From Aquilaria yunnanensis (lineage: Eukaryota > Streptophyta > Magnoliopsida > Malvales > Thymelaeaceae), in NCBI GenBank assembly GCA_039654915.1, contig CM077599.1:76290001-76354000 (forward strand): a stretch of DNA of 64,000 bases. The letters are read 5' to 3'. Below, in pieces: positions 47,808-59,415 of this stretch (within the stretch, counting starts at the first letter, position 1; every line of letters begins with the position of its first letter). The notes beneath the pieces are model-generated. The model did no database searches. It was not told the DNA's origin and worked only from the letters and a program-made list of their open reading frames with translations. Both the position numbers and the translations under genes were made by a program.

Positions 47808-50496
47808 GGACGTACAATTCAATCATGCAGAGACGCGAACTTTTTAAAGTGAGGAGACGACGGGTAGTTGAAAAAATCACGTCAAGAGGACAGAAAATTA
47901 CGACCCGTCAGTGCAGAAAGGTGGAAAAATCAACGACGGTGGCATGTGAAGAAGAATACGTATAGACTTTAGACAAAAAAGCAAGCTATCAGGTTCGGTA
48001 CCAAAGTTCCACCAAATTAAATTTCAAGTGGTTTATTTTATTCTTATATTTTTTATCTGAAATTAATTTTAATTAAAATTTAATATTATGTAAGTGTAAT
48101 AATTTATTAAAAATATAATTTTTATAATCTTAATAAATTTTTATATTTTTTTCTAGTTTTATGTATTAAAAAAATTCATAAAAATTTAAAAATATCATAA
48201 AAATTTACTTTCAAATGAATTATTACTTTCAAATAAAACTGATTTCAGGTGAAAAAATTATAAAAATAAAAATAAATCAATTGACTTAAGTTAAAAATAA
48301 AAATAAGCCAATAAAATATGTTTGTTCTCCTGAGTTCCTACGTTTAGATGACTCTTAATTTGTTTTTATTTTGAGGAAAACAAAAGACTTCAAATATAAT
48401 GTTTGCTTAAACAACAAATTGTTTTGGCGCTTCAATAGTTTTGCCACTTTTGCGTTAATCTTAAGAAACAGAAGAACGAGTGCTTACATAAGCAAATTGA
48501 AAATATCCTCGTTGGAGTGGTGTCTTGACTCAACTGCTTCCGCAGGAAACATTTTCAATAGCCCCGGCCTTTGTACGTTTTGACATGGTAGTCCTATAGC
48601 TTGAACAGGGATCTGCTAGCTCCTAGGTGGGCTTTTGAAAAGGTTAAACCTAACTTTGATTTAAATGAATGCACTTACTGTTTAAAAGGAATATAACAGC
48701 CTTGTATTTGGATTGTGGGATTCTGGATAGAATTTCATTTAAAATGAGCATTTTAAAATTCTAGCAAGTTGTTCAAATTAAGTGGCCACCAATGAAAAAC
48801 ACATTTAAGCACAAGTTAGGAAAGCCAATAAATCATGAAAATAATCAATAGGTTAGGTATTTATAAGCATCAAATTATCTTAAATGGTTCACAATATTCA
48901 TAGAAACAACAAATATACACATATTTGTAAGAATCTCAAACTAAAAAAAAAATAAAAGTTACGGTTAGGAGAACCAAATTAAAGTAGAAATCTTTATTAT
49001 AGAAAAGCTCACACTCCAATCCAAGTAAAAACCTCCATCAAATCAGCCTCCTAGCTTCCTAATTCATGAAAACCCTAAGAAAAATAGAAAAAAAAAATGA
49101 GTTTGGAGGGTTTAGGGTTGAAAGGGAACAAAAAACCCGACTGTTGGCCAAGATTTTTTACAAACAGAGGCCGTCTCGGAGCCGCTACCGGTGCTGCAAC
49201 ACCAATACTCATAAGCATCGACACCCTTCAATATTTTGAGCATAACTTTGTGCACAAGTGTTCGATTAAAACGATTCAAGAACCCACGTGAAACTAAGAA
49301 GAAGGGTTACAATTTTTATTTTTTCATACAAGCCTGAATCTACCAAAAAAAGGTCAAATAATGTCTTGTAGGTTAACCTTTTTAGCTCCAATCGCTTTTG
49401 CCTGCAAAAACATAAAAATAACATTAGAATGATACTAAATTCAAGCAATTATTGCTATAAAATATACAAAGTGAAGGGAAAATAATAAACATATAATACA
49501 CTTGACATACTCCCAAACTTATTACTTTACTCATTTTGAGCAAAGACAAGAATAATGAATAAGTAATGATGTAAAGAATGGACAAATGAATAAATCGACA
49601 TAACCTATCCTGTCATATAAGTTCATCTAAACGTACAAGTTATGCTAACAAGACAAACATACAAAATAAACAATGAAAAATAACAACCTAAGCTACACTA
49701 ACTATATATCTAGTTATAAAAGTTACTTGCATTAGTTATGGTGGATATCGAGCCTCAAGAATCAAAACAATATAATGATCATAGTGATGCTTTCATATTT
49801 TTTGTTCGGAATCTTGACTTAATCAATTTCTTATTAATTTCATGCTTTCCCATATGAAAGTGTTTGCTCGACAAAATCTACTTAGATTAGTATTACTCAA
49901 GGTCAAAAAATGTTAATAAATGAACTACTTTACATTAAGATTAGCATTAAGTACTATAACTTTAAAATTTGTTTTTCATATAACTTGATAAGTGAAAAAA
50001 ACTTAACAAGTGGAGTCAAAAAGGTCCTTTTCACATTTTCATACTTCCTTTGCTTGCATTTACTTTTCTTTGCTTCTTCTTTTTTCTTTTTTCTTTTTTA
50101 TAGATTCTTCAATTATTGTTATTCTTTGAGTTATCGCTTACTGTTTTATGCAAAAGTCAACTCTTTCTTTAAGAGAAGACTCTCAGTTACCAAACAAATA
50201 CGTATTCAAAGTGCTTTGCATACTCATATTTCAAATCACCATTTTACATGAAGATTGAATCTTGTCTTATGAGAAGACTTTTGGCTAACTAAGTGAGTTC
50301 AAATATTGAAGTAAAGAAGAAAAGAAATTAAACTTTTAAGCACGTTATTCAATTACTTAAAGCTCAAGTGACTTATCAAGGAAAGTACTAACATTTATTT
50401 CAAGTAATAATCAAACAAAAACTAGAAAAGACAAAGTTCCATAATCCACTGATTAACAAACACTTCATATGAACTAACCACTAAGCTTAGCATATT
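47808..50496. repeat. 5' flank of F-box copy 4, duplicate of 17.9-19.9 kb, then unique DNA
   Basis: To about 49,830 it follows the upstream DNA of copy 2. From there it continues across the point where copy 2's flank is interrupted by the probable solo LTR. 49,840-50,496 is AT-rich with one open frame (49,910-50,251, phenylalanine-rich) that I do not credit as a gene. Confidence 0.7.
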
Positions 50497-50501
50497 GGTA
50501 A

Positions 50502-51861
50502 TGTTGGATTTGGTTTAAGCAAATATTTAATTTTGATGATAACAAGTGTAATGTTTTAGTGTGCTTAATCACACTTCATTTGATCAAAATAAGATTTGTT
50601 AAACTTATGCTTATTTTTCAAGTATTTTAAGTGTTATTTCAAAAAATATGTTTTCAATTTATTGAGAAAAACTTGTTTTTTAAGAGAAATTAGTAGGTCA
50701 TCAAAATATGTTAGTGTTTGAATCAAGTTTGATTTTCAAATGACAAGTTTTTCTAAGTTGTTTCATGTTTAATCCAACAAAAAAATAGTTTAACATGTCT
50801 TTTTATCATCTAAATCTTCCCAACTCCTAAGTTTATGTTTTAATACATTAAATATTGGTTTTAACCTATTAACTGGAAGTCTGAAAACTTCCACCTAAAT
50901 TCTTCAACTAGCACAATTTCAGCCAAAATTTAAAATGACTTGGATGAACTATAGGATGCCACTTGGACAATTTGACAGAGCATTTAATGGTCTTTCTCTA
51001 GCCATTTTTTTTTAAAAAATTGAGTTTAATGTATTAAACCTAAAACTTAACATGAAATTTGGAGTCTTTTCTTGTATAAAAAACAGAGTAACAGTTACCA
51101 GTTTATCATGAGTTTTTTTAGACATCTCTAGCAAATATGCAATGGTCTCTTTGCCCCTAAATGAGTGTAAATTCATGAAAAAAAATATTTTAAAAAGAAC
51201 TCTTGGGCATTAGAAGTGAGAATTCATCATCTAGATCAAATCAACTGCTAAACTTGAGATTTACTAAGAGAGTTTGTGCTTTCACTTGTATATCCAGCAT
51301 GAATACTATTGTTTTAAGCTTGTAACCTTATAAACACCATTTGATGAGATTGAGTTAGTGAGGTTTCTAGTTAGCCTCTAGGAAAATTAGTGAGGGAAAT
51401 AATGTTGGTAAGGTTTCTAGTTAACCTATAGAAAAACTAGTGAATGTTGGTGGTAGAAAGAGCTACCAAAGGAGTGTCTGTGTTTGTGTACTTTTGACAT
51501 TTATAGTGGAGAAGAAAACTCTCAAGTGATAAACTTGAGGATGGGAATGGGCTCTTAAGAGGAGAAACCAACTTCTACAAAAAAAAAAAATCTTTGTGTA
51601 CAAACTTCTCCCCTTCTACTTGCTTGATTATTGCTTGATGATTTGTTTTTCTTCATTGGTTAAAGTTGTTTTTTTTCAAAAACACTTCAAAGAAAGCTTT
51701 CAAAGTAAAATTTAGGATCATTATAGTAATTATTTTCTAGTTAGAATAAGTTTATTTGAGTTCGTTAAATTGCATTTTGGTTTAAAAGATTAAAATCTTA
51801 TTTTTGGTGATTTTTGGAATTCAACCAATTCACTCCCTTCTTAGTTGTACTTTGGCCAACA
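50502..51861 (+). mobile_element. Solo LTR, 1,360 bp, SIRE-type Copia
   Basis: Starts TGTTGGATTTGG and ends cttagttgtactttggCCAACA, an ending typical of SIRE/Maximus Copia LTRs. The flanks ggtaa (50,497-50,501) and agtaa (51,862-51,866) agree at 4 of 5 bases, consistent with an aged 5-bp target duplication. No PBS-to-PPT interior, so solo. Confidence 0.8.
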
Positions 51862-51970
51862 AGTAATGTGTAAAATATATAGTGGGAGAAAAATGAACTT
51901 AATAAGACCTCAAATTGTGTAAATCATCCAAGATGAAAAATATCCAAGAATCACAACAATTTAAACATAG

Positions 51971-52037
<67 letters not shown>

Positions 52038-53279
52038 ATATAATATAACAATATATGAACAATCAAAAGAAAAAGAATAAAGAATATGAAAAATTGGAAG
52101 GAAAAGATAAAAATTAACGAAACTACTAAAAATTTAACTCACTACTAAATTGTAGCTAAACACAACTACCTAAAACGTAAGTAAACAATATAAAATAAAA
52201 CAAAAGCAAACCACCTAAAAAAATCTTCAAGTAAGATTTTACTCGGGAGGTAAGGTGCTCTTGCCTCTAACTACTCATCCAACATTGTAGCAATGGTAGC
52301 AGAATGGTGATGGAAGCGGGAAGTAGCTACATGGATTCCGATGAAGAAGAATGATGGTGGGTGAAATGCTTCCTCAATGACGTCTATGTAGATTTGAACC
52401 TACAAAGAAAACCCAAGGAAAAAATACACAAGATATCAGCAAATTTCCCAAAACTTAATCAATACTAAACCACAAAGAATTCATGCAACATTAAGGCAAT
52501 AGCATATCTTCAACCTTTTATTTCCAACAAACAAAGCATAAGGATACCAACAAAAATAAATAATGATATTTTTATATCCAACTGCTAGTCCAACCTAAGG
52601 CAATCACACAACATCCTTTACCTTCCTAAAATTCATAACATCAAACCATTGGTATCCATACAAACTAAAAAATCAAAACCAAGGTAACTCTTCTAACATA
52701 CAAGGTACATCTATCCATCAAGCAATAATCCATCTTAACGCTAAGACGTCTACGAAGGATGATTTGAAACACTTACAAAGTTTTCAATGAGAAGAACAAA
52801 AACTTGATACATATAGTGCAAGGAATGAAGTTTTGGCTAATTTTTAGGAAAGTAAGTTGTGTATGTAACTTGGAACTTGTAACAACTTTGCTCAAATTTT
52901 GCCTTAAAAAATTGAAGACTTGTTCCACCACTTGGTTTGTAATTTAAAAAATGTAGTCAAGACATCTAGCTAAAATTACTGAAACAAAAAAAAAACAGAG
53001 AAAAAATATATACAAGCAACAAACATAACTCTAGTCTAAAGCAAGATCATCATAATGATATTGATAAAATTTTTTAACAATTCCCTGATAATGGTAACAA
53101 AAACTTTGTCATGAGACAAAAGTTTATAAAACAAACTAATAAATTACTGAAACAAAAGAAAAGATATGGGATGAAGGGAGTACTTAATTAAATAGTTCTT
53201 TCATTACAAATCTTATGACTTACTTTATATTTTTAGAAGCTTCAAAAGGATGATACATCTTCTTAAAGAACTAATAAAT
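51862..53279. other. Intergenic with a long (AT)n microsatellite
   Basis: A dinucleotide (at) run covers about 51,970-52,027. The rest is AT-rich without a recognised gene. The phrase ggatgaagggagta near 53,171 resembles the end of Stowaway-type MITEs, but no partner end was found. Confidence 0.5.
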
Positions 53280-53288
53280 TTCTATTTA

Positions 53289-53560
53289 GGTTTAATTACA
53301 ATTTACCTCCCATGTTTTATGTGATATTACACTTTACCCTTCTTATTTTAAAATATACATTTGCACCCTTGATTTACACTTTGCCATCTTAAAAAAACTA
53401 TTTTATATTTGCAAAAAGAAAAATACTATACAATTTAACTTACAATTTTAGAAATTACTGTCAAACAATGTAAAAAAGATAGAGACAAAGTGTATATATC
53501 TAAAATAAAATGGAGTCATGTGTAACATCACCTAAACTCAGGGGAAAATTATAATAACCC
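53289..53560. mobile_element. MITE, Mutator-like, 272 bp, perfect 9-bp target duplication
   Basis: Ends GGTTTAATTACAATTTACC and ...ggggaaaattataataaccc are imperfect inverted repeats, extending inward through gatattacactttaccc / gtaacatcac. Flanked by TTCTATTTA on both sides (53,280-53,288 and 53,561-53,569). Non-coding. Its ends resemble those of the element at 3,783-4,236, so both may belong to one family. Confidence 0.85.
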
Positions 53561-54092
53561 TTCTATTTATGATATGTAATATATTACTTGAGTGTAAAAT
53601 TTCTACAACTCATTGAAGAAGTTTGAAAGAAACAACCTGTTTTCGAATGAAAGCACTTCAAGGTGAAAGAAATAATCTTTGAAACTCCAAACCATGTCAT
53701 TTTTATGGATAACCAACAAGTTAATTATTAGAAGGCAACTCATCTTGGAGCGATTGGTACCAACGGTTCTTCTTGGTATTCTGAAATTATTTAAGCTGAT
53801 GAGAAAATACACTACGCTTTGAGCTTATTTGTTTCATGTAGATTGCTCCAACTACTTTGCCCATCACAAGAATTGTATGAGTTCATAATTTTAATGCAAG
53901 TCTTGCTTTGTTGTTCAAACCAAAAAAAAAAAAAGACAACTCATTGAAAAAGTAATTTGGTCACAGAAATTAGGATGAAGCAGTAATTGACTAGTTAGTA
54001 ACTATAACAATAGAATAAAATTTGTACCTGGACTAAAATAAGAGCACAAGAGAAACAACTCACAATTGCAAGCAGACTAGAGAAGTTCTAGA

Positions 54093-54516
54093 ATGGGAAA
54101 GAAACCACATGTTCTGGTTATCTCATATCCAGCACAAGGCCATGTTGCCCCTATCATGAAGTTAGCTCTCTATGATCATTTTCTATGGAATTAGGGTTAC
54201 ATTTCCCAACACGGACATCATCCATGCCAAAATTATAGCCTCATAGCCCCTATCATCCATGCCCCTATCATCCATGCCATCTAAACATGGTTTCACTTCC
54301 TGATGGATTGGACACATTAAAGGCTGGTCAAAAAATGAAGCTGAGATAGCAGAAGTTACTGATAGAATCAGGCCAGGCCACTTGAAGGAAATGATCGAGG
54401 AGATTAACAAGTTAAATCCCAAGGAGCAAATTAGCCATGTTTTTGCATATATAACACTAGGGTGGCCACTAGAGTTGGGTAGAGACATGGGGATTGAGCT
54501 GATAGGAGTTAATTAG
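54093..54516 (+). pseudogene. UDP-glycosyltransferase (UGT83-like) N-terminal fragment
   Basis: From the ATG at 54,093: MGKKPHVLVISYPAQGHVAP, then IMKLALYDH and a stop. This is the acceptor-side N-terminus of plant family 1 glycosyltransferases, closest in wording to UGT83A. After a gap and a frameshift near 54,300 it resumes as AEVTDRIRPGHLKEMIEEIN ... TLGWPLELGRDMGIEL and ends at TAG 54,514-54,516. A 15-bp phrase (cccctatcatccatg) is repeated locally at about 54,246-54,277. About a quarter of a normal 450-480-residue enzyme remains, and the C-terminal PSPG sugar-donor motif is absent. A dead fragment. Confidence 0.85.
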
Positions 54517-57340
54517 CCTTTTAGACTTGGTCATATGCCTTTGTCATTACAAATTCCTTAATTGATTTGGGGTGTCAGATAATGAATGTACGATAAAGAA
54601 AGAATCATATCATTGAATTTTTAGTACTGATAGCAGATGCTTGATTTTTATGCTTGAAATTTTATAGCATAGTAACGTGTTTAAGAGTTACTATCAATCA
54701 GTTTACATTTATGTCGATTGAGTATTTCATAATGGTTTATGAGAATTCAAGGGGTTTGAGAGTATACTTATATTAAAATTTTAAAACAAATTTATTTTAG
54801 TGCCGAAATATTGGCACCATGCTTGGTTTTAAATTTGTGGGAGTATACTTATATTAAAACAGTTAATTAACATTTAAAAATATTCTTTTTTATTTATAAA
54901 AAATAAAAAATTAATAATTTAAAATATTTATTAACTTTAAAAAAATAACATACATATTAAAATTATCAAAAAATACCTACTATAATATTTGAATTAAAAT
55001 TTTAAAAATTACCAGCAAACTGTATTAAAAATATAATAAGTCAGAACACCAAGTGGCGAGGAATAGAATACTACGTACTATTCTTTTTTCATTTTATAAT
55101 TCGTATAGCTTTACTAACTTGGTCTTTGTGGGACCTTTTTAATATCCACTTGTTTCTGTCACGATGATGATCGATGTGAACAATATAAAATAGTTCCCGT
55201 ATCCTGGCTTCCTCGATACTTGTTCCAATGAATGATTTGATTCTCCACCATGCCTCCACCTTTAAAAATTATTATTTTAATATTTATTTTTTTACCTTAT
55301 TTGATACCCTTTGTATTTCAAATTTCTTAAAATATTCACATTTTAGTAATTATTCTATAATTTTTTATTTTTATTATATAAATAAAATTTTTTTGTATAT
55401 AAATGATAAATAAAAATTTATATTTTTTTAAATCTTTTCTAATAAATAATATTATAAATATATTTAAATTAAACTATTTAAAAAAGTCAAATATTTTAAA
55501 GAATATAAGACAGAGAGAGTAATATATCTAAAGTAAATGATAAAAATAGAAATGACATTACAAACTAATTCAAGACAAATCGAGTAATTTTGCTTGATTA
55601 AATTACCAATAACTTATTGAGTGTTTAGAAAATGAGAAACTTATATATGTGAATCCTTGTTTCTTCGTATAGCAACATGTTTGTTTGTGTGTATTGCATC
55701 TTGCAATTTATAGTAAGTACGTTAGGCTAACTTAGCTAAAAAATTCCTAAGTCATGCATGCATTATGGATCCATATTGACGTGAATTTGGGCCTAGTCGA
55801 GGCTTATATACATACTCATAAATATACATACATAACCAAGGCTTTTATAATATTACCTCCGTTCCAATCTCATTGCTACATATTTCATTTTTTTACTCAA
55901 ATTCGACATAAATTTATTATTTTCTAGAAAAAGTTTTTGAAAAAATAAATTTAAAAACTACATTTTTTCATTTATTATTTGTAGGTAAAATCCATCGATA
56001 GTACCCTAGCTTTTATTCTTGTCCCAGATGGGTAACCAATCTTTAAATTTGCCCTATCGAACTACCTAATCTCATGTTGCACATCCTAATTAAGTACTTT
56101 CTACTGATTTTTCCATTAAAATGGATAGAAATTAATGATGTGACATTACAAAACGTTAAAATAAAAAATAAATTTAGTCCTCAAACTTTTCAAATCACTA
56201 ATTCTAATCCCCTGAACTTCCACCAAAATCAATTGAGTTTTTTAGCTCCCAAAACCCTAACCTCTCATCTATCACTACTAGCCCAATCGCTGTCACTGAT
56301 GAGCAATTTCGTGATGTCTCAACTTTCCTACCATCGGTTCTAATACCCTCCATAGCCCATCGATCCCATCTCTAATCCCCGCCAATCCCCCTTGATCCCA
56401 CCCCCTCCCTCCACAGCTGGCAAAGGAGCTGTCATTGGGCGTCGCAAATATCATCTTTTGTGGCTTGATGCGACGTCACCCAAATCTTCTTCTCACTAGT
56501 AGTGGAGATCGAGCTTCAGATTCGTGGCTCGAACTGGGCGATGATGATTGGGCACATGGACAATTGGGCTTCAAATTGAGGCAGGCTAGGTGATGTTGCT
56601 AACCTCTTCTTTCAGCTATCACCTTAACCCTCATCTCCAATTCTCACTCAATTAACTCGATCGTTTGTGTTCCCTCTAAAACCATCAATCAACTGGGTGC
56701 TCAATTCAAGAAATGACAGTTGTCGATTCTCGATTCTCCCTTAATTCTCACTCGACCTCCCAATGAGACAAATCAAGTAGTAAATTTTTTAATTTTGCTA
56801 AAAATGTAATTGAAAGTAGTCATGCACGTATGTTTGGCATAGGTGTGTATCAAGTCGGTCAGAGAATCAACACGATACCATATTCGGCGAGCTCATATGG
56901 CATTCATCTACATTATTTATTTTGTTTGATGTCATAAGAACAATTTTTTTTTGAACGGAAAAAAATTCAATTAATAAGAAAAGATAATCTACTCAAATTG
57001 CAGCGGGCAGAGAAGTAGTGTAGGTAACAACATAAAGAAAACAACTGACAATCACCTATATTTTGCCAATTTACCACGACTAATAACGGATAATAGCACC
57101 ATTCAAATCAAGAACAATGAATACTAATCAACCTATTAATAATCCCCACACACACATATATGTGTGTGCGCGCACGCGCGAGTTATATAGCACCTTGAAG
57201 TTCACATGTTCTGCCTGGAATTCTTTACGGTTGAACAGGCTGATCATTCCTTGCCTTCCAAATGCCCCACATTGTGACAAGCAGAGCTGCCCCCCATGCT
57301 GCCAAGTGCCAACTGCACCTTCCTTAAGCCGCTTGCTGGT
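54517..57340. repeat. 3' flank of F-box copy 5, duplicate of 23.05-24.0 and 33.6-35.1 kb
   Basis: From about 55,035 (aacaccaagtggcgaggaatagaatac) the DNA matches 23,050 onward and then, after the position of the 9.5-kb insertion, 33,590-35,114. This stretch is therefore the near-empty site of that insertion. 56,000-56,800 has no counterpart in the other copy and no gene I recognise. A mixed (ca)/(gt)/(gc) run lies at about 57,148-57,180. Confidence 0.75.
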
Positions 57341-58489
57341 CTATCTTTGCGCCATGCCAATCCATTCAGGCGGTGACAAAATTAACAACTTGAACTCGTT
57401 AGAAAATTTTTCCAGAGGACTTATTTCACCCTTCTCCAAATCACACACATACACGCTTCTTTTGCCTCCATTTCCACTGAGCTTAACATCTCCATAAACT
57501 TCATTTGAGCCGACAGCGAAGTAGATGAAGTTCCCTCTCGGCCACCCGAGTTGTGAAGCTGGTATAGAAAAGGACCCAACTTCCCCAAGAAACAACACTT
57601 CATCTTCCAAACTCTTGGCCCCTTCCCATTTGTTTCTGGCCGCATCCAGCTTGTGAATCCGGAACGCAAGCTCCTTCACGCCATCTCCTAAATCTGCAGC
57701 AGAACCTGGATTTGTCACGGATGAATCCATTTCGACCAGCAGCAATTCACCACCAGATTCGACCAAAAACCTTCTTGAGTTAGCTTTTGAACCTACAGGA
57801 TCAAGAGGGCTCAAGTTTGCATATGGGTCAACCATGAAAGTCCTTCCTTGTTCATCAACTGCATAAAAATTGCCATTGAAGGAAGCCATATCTGTGACCC
57901 CTCGCGTGTTCCTCAGTATGGTCCAATCCGTATCTGCGGACCGGAAAAGCGCCAGATCTCCATGGAAATGGTGGGCAAGCAAAGCAAAGGAGTTGCTCTC
58001 CGAGTCCACCTGCTGGATTACTGCAACCCTCTTGACACGTTTCCTCATCCAGGGCGCCAAGGAATGAGCCATCAACATCGTCGTGACGCCGACATATTCA
58101 TTAACCAGCTCAAGAACATGATACTTCTGCAAATCTAACCCTCTGTTCTTGAAGGAATACAGGATTTTGTCAGCTGAAAATGGACAGTATATTTCCATTC
58201 TCCCACAGGAAATTGTGCTGGACTTGAGCAGCAGCGAGGACTGTTCGTGGCCATGGACTGACCTGACGAGAAAGACGGTTCTTCGCCGAAGACAGAAAGA
58301 GTAGGTGACGGTGCCTCCGTTCCCTGTGGCCCGAGGAAATTTAAAGGAAGGCAGAGGATGGGTTCGGGGAGGGCAAGAGGAGCGCCAGGAGGTGCAAACC
58401 GACCGGAAGCGGAGGACATCAACATCGCCGGGGAGGCGTTTGGATATTGAAACTAGAATGTCGAGTGGGAGTCGGGACCAGTCCGCCAT
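57341..58489 (-). CDS. F-box/DUF295 protein, SKIP23-like (copy 5)
   Basis: An intact single-exon gene of 382 residues from the ATG of MADWSRLPLDIL; five upstream codons open to a TTG are excluded. F-box about residues 2-40 (VLRFRSVCTSWRSS). The DUF295 body includes VKRVAVIQQVDSESN, VDPYANLSPLDPVG, and LGWPRGNFIYFAVGSNEVYG near the end; the C-terminus is PPEWIGMAQR. It shares flanks with the pseudogene at 35,115-40,731, so it is the surviving member of that duplicated pair. Predicted to recruit an unknown substrate to an SCF E3 ligase. No lesions. A ctttttaaagag motif about 40 bp upstream on the minus strand is a candidate TATA element. Confidence 0.9.
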   Translation of the reverse strand: MADWSRLPLDILVSISKRLPGDVDVLRFRSVCTSWRSSCPPRTHPLPSFKFPRATGNGGTVTYSFCLRRRTVFLVRSVHGHEQSSLLLKSSTISCGRMEIYCPFSADKILYSFKNRGLDLQKYHVLELVNEYVGVTTMLMAHSLAPWMRKRVKRVAVIQQVDSESNSFALLAHHFHGDLALFRSADTDWTILRNTRGVTDMASFNGNFYAVDEQGRTFMVDPYANLSPLDPVGSKANSRRFLVESGGELLLVEMDSSVTNPGSAADLGDGVKELAFRIHKLDAARNKWEGAKSLEDEVLFLGEVGSFSIPASQLGWPRGNFIYFAVGSNEVYGDVKLSGNGGKRSVYVCDLEKGEISPLEKFSNEFKLLILSPPEWIGMAQR

Positions 58490-59135
58490 CGACGTACGTT
58501 TCAACTTTGCTGAGACGCAAACTCTTTAAAAAGAAGAGACGAGGAGTCGATGAAAACTTCCCGGAACTGAGGACTAAACACTTTAAAATACTTGTCTACC
58601 AAATCAATTTTTTGTCATTTCCCCCTTTCCAGATCAGCCACAGAGTTGCCATTGACCGATCGTCCTTTAAATTAAATGTCCTAGAAACCCATCCCAAGCC
58701 TAACATTTCAAATAAAAAAAGGGCGTGCATCCAGAATTCTCGTAATGGTAAGTTTAATTAGCTAGTTGAGGTTAAAAAAATAAAGGAAAGGACCATCGAC
58801 CACGTGATAGGAAAAGTTAGGATCAAGAGGGGGACAAGTTGAAATGTAGCTAATCCTTGTTGCTTGTTGGAACATTTTCCTCTTTGGTTACGTAGGAAAG
58901 AGTGAGCGAGGAGATGGGGTGTAGCTGGTACGGTAGAAGCGTCCTTGTTTTTGTCCATGCTTAGGCCAGAATTTTGAATTTGCGTGCCAGAGTTTGTTTT
59001 AAAAACTACTTGAGAGGTAATGATGTTTCACAATATGGATATTATTTTTATTTTTAATTTTTTTAGAATTAATATCATTTAAAAGTTAATATCTTATTTA
59101 TCTAATATTCACTTGAGTCACACACACACACACAC
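58490..59135. repeat. 5' flank of F-box copy 5
   Basis: 58,490-58,685 matches 40,732-40,925 upstream of the pseudogene. Beyond that no similarity inside the window is seen. A short (ca)n run (59,119-59,135) abuts the Gypsy LTR. No gene recognised. Confidence 0.65.
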
Positions 59136-59415
59136 TGTGGCAACGTGCGGGTCTTTTTCGGGAGTCGCCACCAATCAGTTTTCTTAGGTCGATTGGTCAC
59201 CTTAAAAATGGTCTGCGAGAGTTCGGGGATCGGGAGTACGGTTACGCTAAAACAATATTGTTAGAGCGCCCAAAATTGGCACCTTAGTTGATTTTAATTT
59301 TGTTTTACTTTGCTTTTAAATAATTTTCAGTTAATTTTTAAAGATAGAAATTTTAACTGAATTATGTCGAAATTTGGATTTTTAAGTTAATTAATTTGTA
59401 TGAAATTTTATACTT

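Noticed and set aside
49910..50251. 113-codon phenylalanine/leucine-rich open frame
   Set aside because: Low-complexity, AT-driven composition, no recognised domain, absent from the paralogous flank.
51970..52027. Long (AT)n run as a possible origin or attachment site
   Set aside because: A plain dinucleotide microsatellite; nothing else supports a function.
53165..53185. Stowaway-like end (gatgaagggagta)
   Set aside because: No matching inverted end with a TA target duplication could be found nearby.
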